Assembly: GCA_963728875.1 (NCBI GenBank)
Contig: CAVSLJ010000007.1
Coordinates: 1 to 64,000 of the forward strand
DNA: 64,000 nucleotides
Direction: 5' to 3'
Source of the DNA: DASUPK01 sp963728875
GTDB taxonomy: Bacteria > Actinomycetota > Thermoleophilia > Solirubrobacterales > 70-9
Position numbers and translations under genes: made by a program. Positions 1 to 8,990 of this stretch are shown here, one piece after another. Positions within the stretch are counted from its first letter, which is position 1. Every line of letters begins with the position of its first letter. The notes beneath the pieces are model-generated. The model was not told where the DNA came from, did no database searches, and was given only the letters and a program-made list of their open reading frames with translations.

Positions 1-514
1 AAACGGCTGGTACCCGGCGGCGGCCAGGTCGTCCGACAGCTGCTGGATTCGCGGCTCGTGCGACACGGCCGGGTGCGGATAGGGCGCGCTCGCCGGCGGC
101 TCCGTCGGTCCTCACCCCGGGCGCCGCGCACCTCGTAGAGCTGCTCCGCCCTGGTGTAGAAGGGCTCGATCTCCTCGTACGAGATGGGCCAGGCGGCGAG
201 ACGCCATCGGCATGCTGATCTCTCCGAAGTCCTCCGCGCGGAGCCGGTAGAGCGCCGCTCCGTACAACTTGGTGGCGCCGCCGACGAAGTAGTGGACCTG
301 AGGCGCGAACTCCTTGCCGTCCTTGTCGTACCAGGTGTCCTCCGACTGGTAGCGGCCGTCGACGAAGACGTCCTCGCGACCAGTTCTGAGGCTCGCGGGT
401 AAGCCAGTCCCCCCTCTCGAGCAGCAGGATCCGCTTTCCGGACGGCGCGAGCTGGTGAACCAGGGTGCCGCCACCGGCGCCGCTGCCGATCACGATCACG
501 TCGTAGTCGCTCAT
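1..514 (-). pseudogene. GMC-family FAD oxidoreductase, N-terminal part, frameshifted
   Basis: N-terminal part of a glucose-methanol-choline oxidoreductase, a flavoenzyme family oxidising alcohols or sugars; it runs off the left edge. The ATG at 514 opens with MSDYDVIVIGSGAGGGT, an FAD-binding GxGxxG loop, followed by LLLERGDW. Homology then changes frame at least three times: near 368-382 (before EDVFVDGRY), near 188-201 (before WPISYEEIEPFY) and near 101-115. Each break can be repaired by one or two bases in G/C runs, so either the gene is decaying or the sequence has errors at this end. Its ATG overlaps the repaired stop of the upstream GH15 gene (ATGA), suggesting co-transcription with GH15 and zwf. 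Substrate unknown. Confidence 0.7.
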
Positions 515-2378
515 ACGTTGACTCCGAACTCCTTGAGGCGCTCGCTCATGATGATTCGCGCCGCGGCTTCGATCAAGGCCAGGTGCGAGAAGGCCTGGGG
601 GAAGTTCCCGAGGTGGCGGCCGGTGCTCGTATCAACTCCTCCGCGAAGAGCCCGAGCGGCGAGGCGACTCGCAGCAGCCGGTCCATCAAATCCCGCGCCT
701 GTTGCTGCTCGCCGATGATCGCCAGTCCCGAGACCAGCCAGAAGGAGCAGATCAGGAAGCTGCCCTCCTTGCCGGACAGCCCGTCGTCGGTCTCACCGGT
801 GACGTAGCGGAGCACGAAGCCGTCCTCGGTGAGGTCGTCCGCGATCGCCAGGACGCTCTTGCGGAGCACCTTGTCATCGCCCGGCAGGAAGCCGAAGATG
901 GCGGTCAACAGGGTCGAGGCGTCGAGCGCGTCGGTGTCGTAGTGCTGGCGCAGGACACCGCCCTGGACGCCGTTGTCGAGGATGTCCTCACGGATCTCCT
1001 CCGCCGTGGCACCCCATGTCCCCTGGAGCTTCGAGTCCCCTCGAATCTCCGCGAGCTTCGAGGCCCTGTCCATCGCGACCCAGCACATCAGCTTCGACGA
1101 GACGTAGTGCTGCGGCTTGCCGCGCGCCTCCCAGATCCCCTGGTCCGGCTTCCTCCACACCTTCGTCGCACAGTCCGCCTGGGCCTGGACGACCGGCCAG
1201 AGCCCGCGGGGCAACCGCTGGCTGCGGTGGCTGTGCAGCAGGATCGAGTCGAGCGCGGCGCCGAAGACGTCGTTCTGGCGTTGGTCGAAGGCGCCGTTCC
1301 CGACCCGCACGGGTGAGGCTCCCGCATATCCGGAGAGGTCATCCCGGGTGGTCTCGCTGAGATCCCGCCGTCCGTCGATCCCGTACATGATCTGCAGGCC
1401 GCCGTCCTTGTTCGGCTCGAGCTCGCCGACGAACTGCATGAACTCGTTGGCCTCCCAGTCCAGGTTCAGGAAATGAAGGGCCTGGAGCGTGAAGGTCGAG
1501 TCCCTGATCCAGGTGAAGCGGTAGTCCCAGTTGCGCTCTCCACCGGGGGTCTCTGGCAGGGAGGTCGTCAGGGCGGCGACGGTCGCTCCGGTCGGCATGT
1601 ACGTCAGTCCCTTGATCGCGAGCGCCGAGCGCGCGATCGCCTCGCGGAATGGGTGGTCCGGCATCCGCGCCTTGGAGATCCAGGTGCGCCAGTAGTTGGC
1701 GGTCTCACTCATGCGGGCGTTGGCGTGATCCATGTCCTCCGGCGAGGCGAGCTCCTCCGCCCAGGAGAGGGAGCAGTACGCCTGCTCCCCCTTCTGGAGC
1801 GTGTGCCGTGCCTGTGCCACCTGACCCTCGGCCCCCAGCGGGATGCTGCTGCGAAGCCTGACGGTGACCCCGGCCCCGCTGGCGTCGGCGGTGTGGTCGT
1901 CCTGAAGGGTCCAGTCGGCCGGCGTGCGCCCGTAGTCGAAGTCGGGCTCGCAGAGCAGCTCCATGTCCACCGAGCCTTCCATGCAGAGCACCGTTCGCAC
2001 GAGCAGGTGGTGGGCGTCCTCATCCGCGGGCGCCCGCGTGTGGGGGGTGACCTCATCCTTGTGCTCGGTGGGGCCGATGGTCAGGGCGTCGCGGACCATG
2101 GCCCAGCCGGTCTGGGTGTGCCAGGTGGTGTTGAGGATGTTCGTGCCGGGCTCGTAGATCCGGGAGCTCGGAACGTTGATCCCGAAGGGCCCGAAGCGGA
2201 AGGAGCCGGCCTCGCGGTCGAGCAGGGTCCCGAAGATGCTCGGAGCGTCGAACCGGGGGACGCAGAGCCAGTCGATCGCACCGTCGGGCGCCACCAATGC
2301 GCCGGTGTGGCAGTTGGAGAGGAAGGCGTAGTCGGCGATCGGCGGGAACGGCGACGGCATCGCCGCGCTCTGGGCCAT
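511..2378 (-). CDS. GH15 family glycoside hydrolase (trehalase/glucoamylase-like), one frameshift near 632-636
   Basis: Cytoplasmic (alpha/alpha)6-barrel glycosidase of family GH15, resembling the actinobacterial trehalase branch more than secreted glucoamylases: no signal peptide, and an opening IADYAFLSNCHTGALVAPDG followed by IDWLCVPRFD. The catalytic-domain signature NWDYRFTWIRDS and the late EGSFLICSFWL segment are present. Start chosen at ATG 2378 (MAQSAAMPSPF), which has AGGAGA-like sequence upstream and avoids overlap with zwf. As written the frame ends at 573 with an unrelated tail; adding one base near 632-636 restores LFAEEFD...GNFPQAFSHLALIEAA and a stop at 511-513. The product would release glucose feeding the neighbouring glucose-6-phosphate dehydrogenase after phosphorylation. 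Exact substrate is inferred. Confidence 0.85.
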
Positions 2379-2410
2379 CGTCTCCTGCTTCTCCTTCGCC
2401 TGCGGCGGGG

Positions 2411-3856
2411 TCACGAGCCCGTCCAGGGCTCCCGCCAGCCGCCGAACTCCTTGACCAGCCGGTCGGCGGACTTCGGCCCCCATGAGCCTCGCTTGTACGG
2501 CTGGATCCTGGGGGGCTTCTCGATCAGAGGCCCGCAGATCCGCCAGGTCTCCTCGATGTTGTCCTGTCGGGTGAAGCGCGTGCTGTTGCCGAGCATCGCG
2601 GCGTGCAGGAGCACCTCATAGGGCGTCGGCCCCTCCCCGCCCTGCTCCGCGAACTCCATGTCGAGATTGATCTGCTCGGGAACGGCGGAGTCGCTGCGCT
2701 GGGCGTCGACGAGGAGCCGGACGCCGGTCGTGGGGTGCAGCCTCACAACCAGCTCGTCCGGGGGCGGCATCTGCCTGCCCCTCATCGCGTACCCGAGGCG
2801 CGGCGGCTCCTTGAAGACGAGCCTGAGCTCCCACTGCTCCACCGCGAGCTCCTTCCCCGTTCGGACGAAGAACGGCACCCCGGTCCAGCGCCAGTTGTCG
2901 ATCTCGAAGCGCATCGCCGCGAACGTCTCGGTGCGCGAGTCCTTGGCCACGCCCTTGACCTTCCGGTAGCCCTCGTACTGCCCGCGCACGTACCGCTTCG
3001 GGTCGGCCTTCGGCATCGCCGAGAAGACCGAGAACATCGCGTCCTTCAGCGATCGCGCGTCCCGGCCGGCGGGCTGCTCCATCGCGCAGGCGGCCACGAT
3101 CTGCATCAGGTGGTTGACGACGACGTCGCGGACCGCGCCGACGGGGTCGTAGAAGCTGCCGCGATCCGAGACGCCGAAGTCCTCGGCCATCGTGATCTGC
3201 ACGCAGTCGATGCTGTTGCGGTTCCAGACGGGCTCGAAGATCGCGTTGGCGAAACGAAGGAAGAGGATCTCCGCCAGACCCATCAGGCCGAGGAAGTGGT
3301 CAATCCGGTAGAGCTGGTCCTCCCGGATGTACTCGTGGATCTCATCCGCTAGCTCGCGCGCCGACTCCAGGTCGTGTCCGAACGGCTTCTCGACCACCAC
3401 CCTCGCGTTCTCCGTCAGCGCCGCCTTGGACAGCCCTCCGATCGTCATCCCGAACAGGGAAGGTGGGATCTCCAGATAGAAGACCGGCGTCCGCGCACCC
3501 TTGATCTGGGCGGCGACGCGCTCGTAGGTGGCGGGCTCGGAGAAGTCACCCTGCACGTAGGAGAACCGGTTCGCGAGGCGGTTAAAGACCTTCGGGTCGG
3601 GCTTCTTGCCGGAGGAGCGCTCGATCGCCTTCCGAGCGTGCTCGCGGAGGTCCTTCTCCGACCAATCGTCGAAGGCGACGCCGACGATCGGGCAGTCCAG
3701 GAGGCCTCGGGCCTCCAGGCGGTAGAGCGAGTTGAAGGTCATCACCTTGGCGAGGTCGCCCGTGATGCCGAAGATGACGAGGACATCAGCCGGCCGAGGC
3801 CCGGATGCGGTCCTCGTGGCCGCGGAACTCCTCCGCTCTCTGCTTTCAGTAGCCAC
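2411..3856 (-). CDS. zwf: Glucose-6-phosphate dehydrogenase, first copy
   Basis: Oxidises glucose-6-phosphate to 6-phosphogluconolactone with NAD(P)+, entry step of the oxidative pentose phosphate pathway; cytosolic. 481 residues, normal family length. The nucleotide-binding loop GITGDLAK is near residue 30, EKPFGHD near 156 and the substrate motif RIDHFLG at 184-190. The catalytic His region VVNHLMQ is present. The lysine that normally follows this motif (GKE) is Leu191 here, although the second zwf at 25165 keeps it; that lysine contacts the substrate phosphate in characterised enzymes. Upstream of the GH15 gene with about 30 bases between, probably one operon, and divergent from an antiporter across a region with paired dyads. 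Confidence 0.93.
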   Translation of the reverse strand: MATESRERRSSAATRTASGPRPADVLVIFGITGDLAKVMTFNSLYRLEARGLLDCPIVGVAFDDWSEKDLREHARKAIERSSGKKPDPKVFNRLANRFSYVQGDFSEPATYERVAAQIKGARTPVFYLEIPPSLFGMTIGGLSKAALTENARVVVEKPFGHDLESARELADEIHEYIREDQLYRIDHFLGLMGLAEILFLRFANAIFEPVWNRNSIDCVQITMAEDFGVSDRGSFYDPVGAVRDVVVNHLMQIVAACAMEQPAGRDARSLKDAMFSVFSAMPKADPKRYVRGQYEGYRKVKGVAKDSRTETFAAMRFEIDNWRWTGVPFFVRTGKELAVEQWELRLVFKEPPRLGYAMRGRQMPPPDELVVRLHPTTGVRLLVDAQRSDSAVPEQINLDMEFAEQGGEGPTPYEVLLHAAMLGNSTRFTRQDNIEETWRICGPLIEKPPRIQPYKRGSWGPKSADRLVKEFGGWREPWTGS

Positions 3857-3912
3857 AGTGAATTAGTCGCCCAGCTGAGCGCCGATCTTGCCCCGACACT
3901 ATCTGTTTGGCA

Positions 3913-3983
3913 TCACCCGCTTCGGGTGAATTCCGAGTTGTGAACGAGGTGCACCGGACCGAAGGTTCACCACCATGGGGTGA
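3913..3983. promoter_or_regulatory. Paired 17-bp dyads between divergent zwf and antiporter genes
   Basis: Two sites share the form TCACC-N7-GGTGA: 3913-3929 (perfect seven-base arms, TCACCCG/CGGGTGA) and 3967-3983 (five-base arms). Their starts are 54 bases apart, close to five helical turns. They lie in the intergenic space between zwf (start 3856) and the antiporter (start 3990 or 4026), so one dimeric repressor could act on both genes. No cognate regulator is identified. Confidence 0.45.
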
Positions 3984-4025
3984 TGGCGGATGGGCCGGTT
4001 CGCTCTACGATCGGCCGGTCGCGCG

Positions 4026-5792
4026 ATGCTGAGCACCGACGAAATCCTCACCGGCCTCGGGCTGGTGATCGTCCTGGCCATCGGGTGCCAGCTGCTGGCC
4101 GCCCGGCTGCGAATCCCGGCCATCGTGCTGCTTCTCCCGGTCGGGTTCGTCACCGGGGCGATCACCGACGACGTCAACCCAACCAGTCTGTTCGGCGCAA
4201 CCTTCACCCCGCTGGTCGACCTGGGGGTCGGCCTGATCCTCTTCGAGGCCGGCCTCAGGCTCCGCTTCGATGAGCTGCGGGGCGGAATCCGGAGCGTGGT
4301 CGTTCGCCTGACCACCGTGGGGGTGATCCTCACTCTGGCCGGCATCACGGTCGGGGCCAAGCTCATCTTCGGCCTCGACTGGGGTGTGTCTCTGGTGATC
4401 GGCGCGATCCTCGTCGTCTCCGGCCCAACGGTGGTCTTGCCCCTGCTGGCGTTCGTCCGGCCTACGCAGACCGTGCGCTCGATCCTCAAGTGGGAGGGAA
4501 CTCTGATCGACCCGATCGGCGCCCTGCTCGGAGTCGTCGCCTTCACGGCGGTGAAGAACGGCGTGGGCGGCGGCTCACCGTTCCATCCCGGGGAGTTGCT
4601 CCTCAGCCTGACGGTGGGCTTCGCGGTGGGCGCTGTCGCCACGGCCGCGCTCTGGATGCTGCTGCCCGAGCTGCAGCGGGCCGCTCCGCGGCAGGCGATC
4701 CCGGCGGCTTTGATGTGCGTGGCCGCCGCCCTGGTCGGCGCCGACCTGATCAAGGAGGACGCAGGGTTCGTCGCCACCGCGACCATGGGAGTGGCGATGG
4801 CGAACCAGCACCGGCTGGACGTCTCGCGGGTCCTCGAGTTCCACGGGACCGTGGTCAGCCTGCTGATCGGGATGCTGTTCATCCTGATCTCGGCCTCGGT
4901 GACGCCGTCTCAGGTCGACGCGGTGCTCTGGGAGAGCCTTGGGCTCGTGGCGGTGATGGTTCTCCTGCTGCGCCCGCTCGATGTCGCGCTCGCCACCTGG
5001 CGGTCGCGCCTGAACATGCGTGAGAGGGCGTTCGCGGCGTGGATGATGCCCAGGGGGATCGTCGCCGCCGCCACGGCTTCCGCCTTCGGGCTCGCACTGA
5101 CCCAAGCCGGAGTTCGAGGCGCCGACAAGATCCTGCCGATCGCCTTCGTGGCGATCTTCTCCACCGTCATCCTCTATGGACTGACGGCGGCTCCGATCGG
5201 CCGCCTCCTCGGAATCGCGGGCGCTGGGACCGCGACGATCCTGGTGGTCGGTGGGCACGGGTGGGCGCGCGCCCTCGCGGAGACGCTGAAGGCCGCCGGC
5301 GTGAGAGTGCGGATCTGGACGGGTGAGCCAGCCGAGCAGGAGGCGGCCCGGGCCGCTGGACTCGATGCGGGCAACGCACGTCTCGGGGTGGACCTGGAAG
5401 CCCGAGAGGCCGAGCTCGAGGAGGTGAGCCAGGCACTGGTGATGACGGCCAGCGACGACTTCAATGCCCTGGCAGCCCACGAGCTGCGACAGGAACTCGG
5501 CAGCAGCCGCGTCTTCCGGCTCGCGCCCGGGCCCGGCCTGCTGGACCTTGTGCCGGCATATGCGGAGGGAGGGATCCTCTTCGCCGACGACCTGACCTAC
5601 GCGGAGCTCACCCGTCGGTTCGAAGCAGGAGCGCGGATCGAGGAGATATCAGAAGGAGGCCTCGGCCGAGGTACGAGCGACTCGACGCCGCTGTTCGCCC
5701 TTACTGAAGACGGTCGTCTCCGGGTGATGACGGCCGATCGAGGGACCGCCCTCGAATCAGGCGAGAAGCGGATCTGCCTCAGCGGCCCGTGA
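4026..5792 (+). CDS. CPA-type Na+(K+)/H+ antiporter with C-terminal nucleotide-binding-like domain
   Basis: Integral membrane cation/proton exchanger of the CPA1/NhaP-like group. The first ~390 residues are a series of hydrophobic helices, including GVGLILFEAGLRL and the transport-site region SLVIGAILVVSGPTVV with KWEGTLIDPIG after it. After the last helix (about residue 395) comes TILVVGGHGWARALAETL, a Rossmann-like TrkA-N start without full cofactor motifs, suggesting cytosolic regulation by a nucleotide. Start taken at ATG 4026 (MLSTDEIL), directly before the first helix; ATG 3990 in the same frame would add twelve residues. Divergent from zwf. Ion specificity cannot be read from the sequence. 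Confidence 0.85.
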   Translation: MLSTDEILTGLGLVIVLAIGCQLLAARLRIPAIVLLLPVGFVTGAITDDVNPTSLFGATFTPLVDLGVGLILFEAGLRLRFDELRGGIRSVVVRLTTVGVILTLAGITVGAKLIFGLDWGVSLVIGAILVVSGPTVVLPLLAFVRPTQTVRSILKWEGTLIDPIGALLGVVAFTAVKNGVGGGSPFHPGELLLSLTVGFAVGAVATAALWMLLPELQRAAPRQAIPAALMCVAAALVGADLIKEDAGFVATATMGVAMANQHRLDVSRVLEFHGTVVSLLIGMLFILISASVTPSQVDAVLWESLGLVAVMVLLLRPLDVALATWRSRLNMRERAFAAWMMPRGIVAAATASAFGLALTQAGVRGADKILPIAFVAIFSTVILYGLTAAPIGRLLGIAGAGTATILVVGGHGWARALAETLKAAGVRVRIWTGEPAEQEAARAAGLDAGNARLGVDLEAREAELEEVSQALVMTASDDFNALAAHELRQELGSSRVFRLAPGPGLLDLVPAYAEGGILFADDLTYAELTRRFEAGARIEEISEGGLGRGTSDSTPLFALTEDGRLRVMTADRGTALESGEKRICLSGP

Positions 5793-5811
5793 TCAGACTG
5801 CGATTCGTCAT

Positions 5812-6708
5812 TCACACTGAGCGCCCGACGTTCCAGCGGTCCACGCGACGCTGCACCCAGAGCGTGCTGGACGCACCCAGGACCATCATCGCGACATTCG
5901 CGGAGAGGACGCCGAGCGCCCCGAGGGACCTGGTGAGGTCCCCAAGTCCAAGAGCGACGCCCAGATAGGCCGCCGCCGGGATCGTGGTCACCGAGATCGC
6001 GACACCGATCGCCGAACTGGCGCGGGTCTCGAAGGCGAGCATCCCCGCAGCGCCTGCCACGAAGGCGACCAGGATCGTCTCGTCGCTCACCGACACAAGA
6101 CCTCCGAGCACGCCGGTGCTGTGCAGGTTGAAGCCCGATGGGATCAGGTCGAGCTGATTCTGGGCGAAACCGAAGATCGCCGCGGCGGCGATTGCGACGG
6201 CAAAGCCCACCGCGAGCGTCAGCAGCGCCCGGCCCGCGAGCCGTACGTTGAGGCTGACGACTCCGACACCGACAGCGACGATCGGCAGCAGGTCCGGGCT
6301 GACGGCCATTGCGCCGACGATCAGGATGCCGTTGTCGTCCGTGACGCCGTAGCAGGCGATCACCCCCGCCGCGAACATGAAAGCCAGGTACCGCCCGATC
6401 GGCCGGGCCTGGCGCCAGGCGGCCCCGATCACGTCCGACCAAAGAACGGTTGCCTCGCTTGCGGCCGCGGCCATCCGGCCGACCGTCTCGAGCCGGCTCG
6501 CCGTGACGTCCTCTTCGGGCACCCCCAGATCGCGGAGCTCCTTCAGCACCTGGTCGAGGACTGTCGGCGGGACGGTCGCCGAGACGACCGAGGATCCCGC
6601 CCGTACGGCGGGGGTCACAGTGACGGCCCGGGCGCCATCGAGCCCATCGAGCAGCCGCGCGACGGACCGGGCGAGCTTGGACTCGGCGAGCACCTGGACA
6701 TACAGCAC
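5812..6708 (-). CDS. DUF389 family membrane protein
   Basis: 298 residues: a soluble N-terminal ferredoxin-like region (about 1-80, with a LKELRDLGVPEEDV segment) followed by six or more membrane helices beginning near residue 100 (PIGRYLAFMFAAGVIACYGV). The segment NGILIVGAMAVSPDLLPI is typical of DUF389 proteins, which are membrane proteins of no established function. Converges on the antiporter gene with 19 bases between stops. No motif suggests transport chemistry. Confidence 0.8.
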   Translation of the reverse strand: MLYVQVLAESKLARSVARLLDGLDGARAVTVTPAVRAGSSVVSATVPPTVLDQVLKELRDLGVPEEDVTASRLETVGRMAAAASEATVLWSDVIGAAWRQARPIGRYLAFMFAAGVIACYGVTDDNGILIVGAMAVSPDLLPIVAVGVGVVSLNVRLAGRALLTLAVGFAVAIAAAAIFGFAQNQLDLIPSGFNLHSTGVLGGLVSVSDETILVAFVAGAAGMLAFETRASSAIGVAISVTTIPAAAYLGVALGLGDLTRSLGALGVLSANVAMMVLGASSTLWVQRRVDRWNVGRSV

Positions 6709-6746
6709 TCGGCGAGCTTCTCACGATCGGCCGTGATTCTCCGGTA

Positions 6747-6908
6747 CTAGGGCTTGCTGGCCAGGTGAAACCGGTTGCAGAAGTCGCAGCGGTAGTAGGT
6801 CATTCCGAGCCGCTTCGCCTCGTCGCGGGCCACGTGCTCGCTCTCGTAGGCGGTCTTCGGCTTGCCGTCGGCGCGGAAATGGCTTGGGACTATGCGTCGC
6901 GTGCCCAT
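6747..6908 (-). CDS. Small 53-residue CxxC protein
   Basis: Short ORF with ATG at 6908 and TAG at 6747. The product starts MGTRRIVPSHFRADGKPKTA and ends YYRCDFCNRFHLASKP. The CDFC pair followed by RFH looks like half of a zinc knuckle or a simple CxxC-His metal site, and the protein is basic. A helical middle (ESEHVARDEAKRLGM) precedes it. It is divergent from the PspC operon and could be a small nucleic-acid-binding or regulatory protein; function unknown. Coding character is supported by an in-frame start and stop and a GC-rich third-position pattern. Confidence 0.65.
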   Translation of the reverse strand: MGTRRIVPSHFRADGKPKTAYESEHVARDEAKRLGMTYYRCDFCNRFHLASKP

Positions 6909-6929
6909 TATTCGAGGCTACAGGGAGAG

Positions 6930-6947
6930 TTAGGGGATTCTTAGGGG
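6930..6947. promoter_or_regulatory. Direct repeat TTAGGGG x2 upstream of PspC operon
   Basis: TTAGGGG occurs at 6930-6936 and 6941-6947, eleven bases apart (one helical turn), about 50 bases before the PspC-like start at 6994. A NarL/LiaR-type response regulator is encoded in the same operon, so this is a candidate autoregulatory site. Confidence 0.35.
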
Positions 6948-6993
6948 CGATTCCCGATAGACGATCCGGACTCCTGGCTTCATTGTCATCGTC

Positions 6994-7980
6994 ATGGCAA
7001 ATCAACCAAAGAACAAATCCAAGAACACCAAGAACAAGAACCCCGAGACCGAGGTCGGCCCCCGCCGCCCCCTGCTCCGGTCGCCCAGCGACCGGGTGCT
7101 CTGGGGCGTGGCAGGCGGCCTCGCCGCCCATCTCGGGTTCAGCGCGGTCCTCGTCCGGATCGCGTTCGTGCTCACGACCTTCTTCGGGGGCGCCGGACTG
7201 CTCGCATATCTCGTGCTGGCCGTCGCGCTGCCGGAGGACGACGGCGAGGGCAACCCCGTTCCGGAGAGCGTCTGGGCCCGCCTGGGCAAGGTGGTGCTCA
7301 TCTGCTTCCTGGTCGGCCTCGCCCTGTTCGCCGCGGCCGGCCTGGCGGTGGGCAGCACGTGGGTCACGGCAACCGGCCATGGCACCGTGGTCGCGGTGGT
7401 CGTGGCGGCGCTGGGAGTGACGCTCGTTGCTGTCGCTTTCGCGGAGTCGGTCCGGCGCAGAATCGTCCCCTGGCTGGTCACCGCCGGCCTGGTGCTCGGT
7501 CTGCCAGCCGGAGCGGTGGCGGCGGCCGACATTCATTTCTCCGGCTCGATCGGCCAGCGGACCTACACGCCCAGCGTCGTCGCGGACATTCCGGCCGACG
7601 GCTACGAGCTCGGCACCGGTCAGCTGATCGTCGATCTGCGCGAGCTGCCCTGGAAGGAGGGTCAGACGGTCAACGTCACGGCCCATCAGGGTCTCGGTCA
7701 GATGATCGTCTCGGTCCCGAAGACCGTCTGCATCGTCGGCCACGCGAATGCGAAGGGCGGCGAGCTGATCGTCGGAGGCGAGGTGAGTCACGGCGTCGAC
7801 GCCGAGATCGACCAGGGCCAGGCCCTGACCAAGGCGCCGAGGCTGGACATCGATGCCGACCTGCAGTTCGGCCAGGTGCTCGTCACCGACGAAGCGCCTG
7901 ACGCGATCGACAGCCGAGGCATCGACTACGACCATCACCAGCAGGAGGAGGACTCGCAAAGGATGGTCTGCGGCAGGTGA
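6994..7980 (+). CDS. PspC-domain membrane protein, LiaF-like
   Basis: 328-residue envelope-stress membrane protein. After a polar Lys/Asn-rich N-terminus, residues ~30-85 form a PspC domain (SPSDRVLWGVAGGLAAHLG, then AYLVLAVALPED). Three further hydrophobic segments follow (~95-180), then a soluble beta-rich C-terminus (GYELGTGQLIVDLREL) resembling the LiaF/DUF2154 output domain. First gene of a three-gene operon: its TGA overlaps the GTG of the histidine kinase. By analogy with PspC/LiaF systems it should sense envelope damage and modulate the kinase; the stimulus is not known. Confidence 0.82.
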   Translation: MANQPKNKSKNTKNKNPETEVGPRRPLLRSPSDRVLWGVAGGLAAHLGFSAVLVRIAFVLTTFFGGAGLLAYLVLAVALPEDDGEGNPVPESVWARLGKVVLICFLVGLALFAAAGLAVGSTWVTATGHGTVVAVVVAALGVTLVAVAFAESVRRRIVPWLVTAGLVLGLPAGAVAAADIHFSGSIGQRTYTPSVVADIPADGYELGTGQLIVDLRELPWKEGQTVNVTAHQGLGQMIVSVPKTVCIVGHANAKGGELIVGGEVSHGVDAEIDQGQALTKAPRLDIDADLQFGQVLVTDEAPDAIDSRGIDYDHHQQEEDSQRMVCGR

Positions 7981-8990
7981 GACGAGTCGACATGAGCGCG
8001 CTTTGGGCCGGGATTTCGATCCTGGCCTTTGGCGTGCTCCTGTACGTCCAGGAGAACGGGAACGTCGATCTCTCGGCCCAGTGGCTGCTCGCCGGGTTCG
8101 GGTCCTGTCTGTTCGTTGCGCTGCTGGCGAGCGCGATCGGCCGGGGTCGCAGGCGGGCGGACCCAGGGCAGGCGGCGGCCGAGGAGGCGCTGTCGCCGTT
8201 CGCGGCGGAGGTCGGCCGCGACGTCGGGCGGCTTGCCTGGGCGGGCGTGGTCGTGGGCCTGCTGCTCAGCGCCGCTCTCGTGTACCTCTGGTCGAACGGT
8301 GCGCTCGAGGACGCCGGCAGCGCCGCGCTGGCCGCCCTGATCGTGACGATCGCCATCGGACTGATCTCCGCCCCGTTCTGGCTCTCGATGGTGAGGCGAT
8401 TGGGGTCCGAGCGGATCGCGCGGGCGCGCTCGGAGGAGCGCGCCGAGGTGGCCGCGCATCTGCACGACTCCGTCCTCCAAACGCTCGCCCTGATGCAGAA
8501 GCGGGCCGGCGACCCAGACGAAGTGGCGAAGCTGGCCCGAAGGCAGGAGCGCGAGCTGCGTAGCTGGCTCGCCGGCGAGGGGCCGTCGCGGCCCGGGGAG
8601 CGCCTCGCGGACGCGCTTCGGGCGGCCGCGATCGACGTCGAGGAGTCGCACGGCACCCCGGTCGAGGCGGTCGTCGTCGGCGACGCGCCTCTCGACGAGC
8701 GGATGGAGGCGCTGGTCGCCGCCGCTCGCGAGGCGCTGACCAACGCCGCCAAGTTCGCCGCCGACGGCGGCCCCGTGCGCCTCTACGCGGAGATCGAGGA
8801 CGGCGGGGCTCGCGTGTGGGTGGACGACCGGGGTCCGGGATTCGACCCGGATGCGATCCCGAAGGACCGCCGCGGCGTGCGCGAGTCGATAATCGGCCGC
8901 ATGAAGCGCTTTGGCGGCCGCGCCGAGATCCGCAGCGAGCCCGGCGACGGGACCGAGGTCGAGCTCAGAGTGGAGGGAAACGGCCGATGA
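7977..8990 (+). CDS. Sensor histidine kinase, HisKA_3 (NarL-partner) type
   Basis: 337 residues. Four hydrophobic segments in the first ~140 residues anchor it in the membrane without a large external sensor, like LiaS/DesK intramembrane kinases. The dimerisation box AAHLHDSVLQTLALM places the phosphoacceptor at His163 (HDxVxQ form). The HATPase region has ALTNAAKFAADGG (N box) and VWVDDRGPGFDP (G1), then a GDGTEVEL end. Start is GTG 7977, overlapping the previous stop by four bases; its own stop overlaps the response regulator ATG. The PspC neighbour is the probable sensory partner. Confidence 0.9.
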   Translation: MRRVDMSALWAGISILAFGVLLYVQENGNVDLSAQWLLAGFGSCLFVALLASAIGRGRRRADPGQAAAEEALSPFAAEVGRDVGRLAWAGVVVGLLLSAALVYLWSNGALEDAGSAALAALIVTIAIGLISAPFWLSMVRRLGSERIARARSEERAEVAAHLHDSVLQTLALMQKRAGDPDEVAKLARRQERELRSWLAGEGPSRPGERLADALRAAAIDVEESHGTPVEAVVVGDAPLDERMEALVAAAREALTNAAKFAADGGPVRLYAEIEDGGARVWVDDRGPGFDPDAIPKDRRGVRESIIGRMKRFGGRAEIRSEPGDGTEVELRVEGNGR

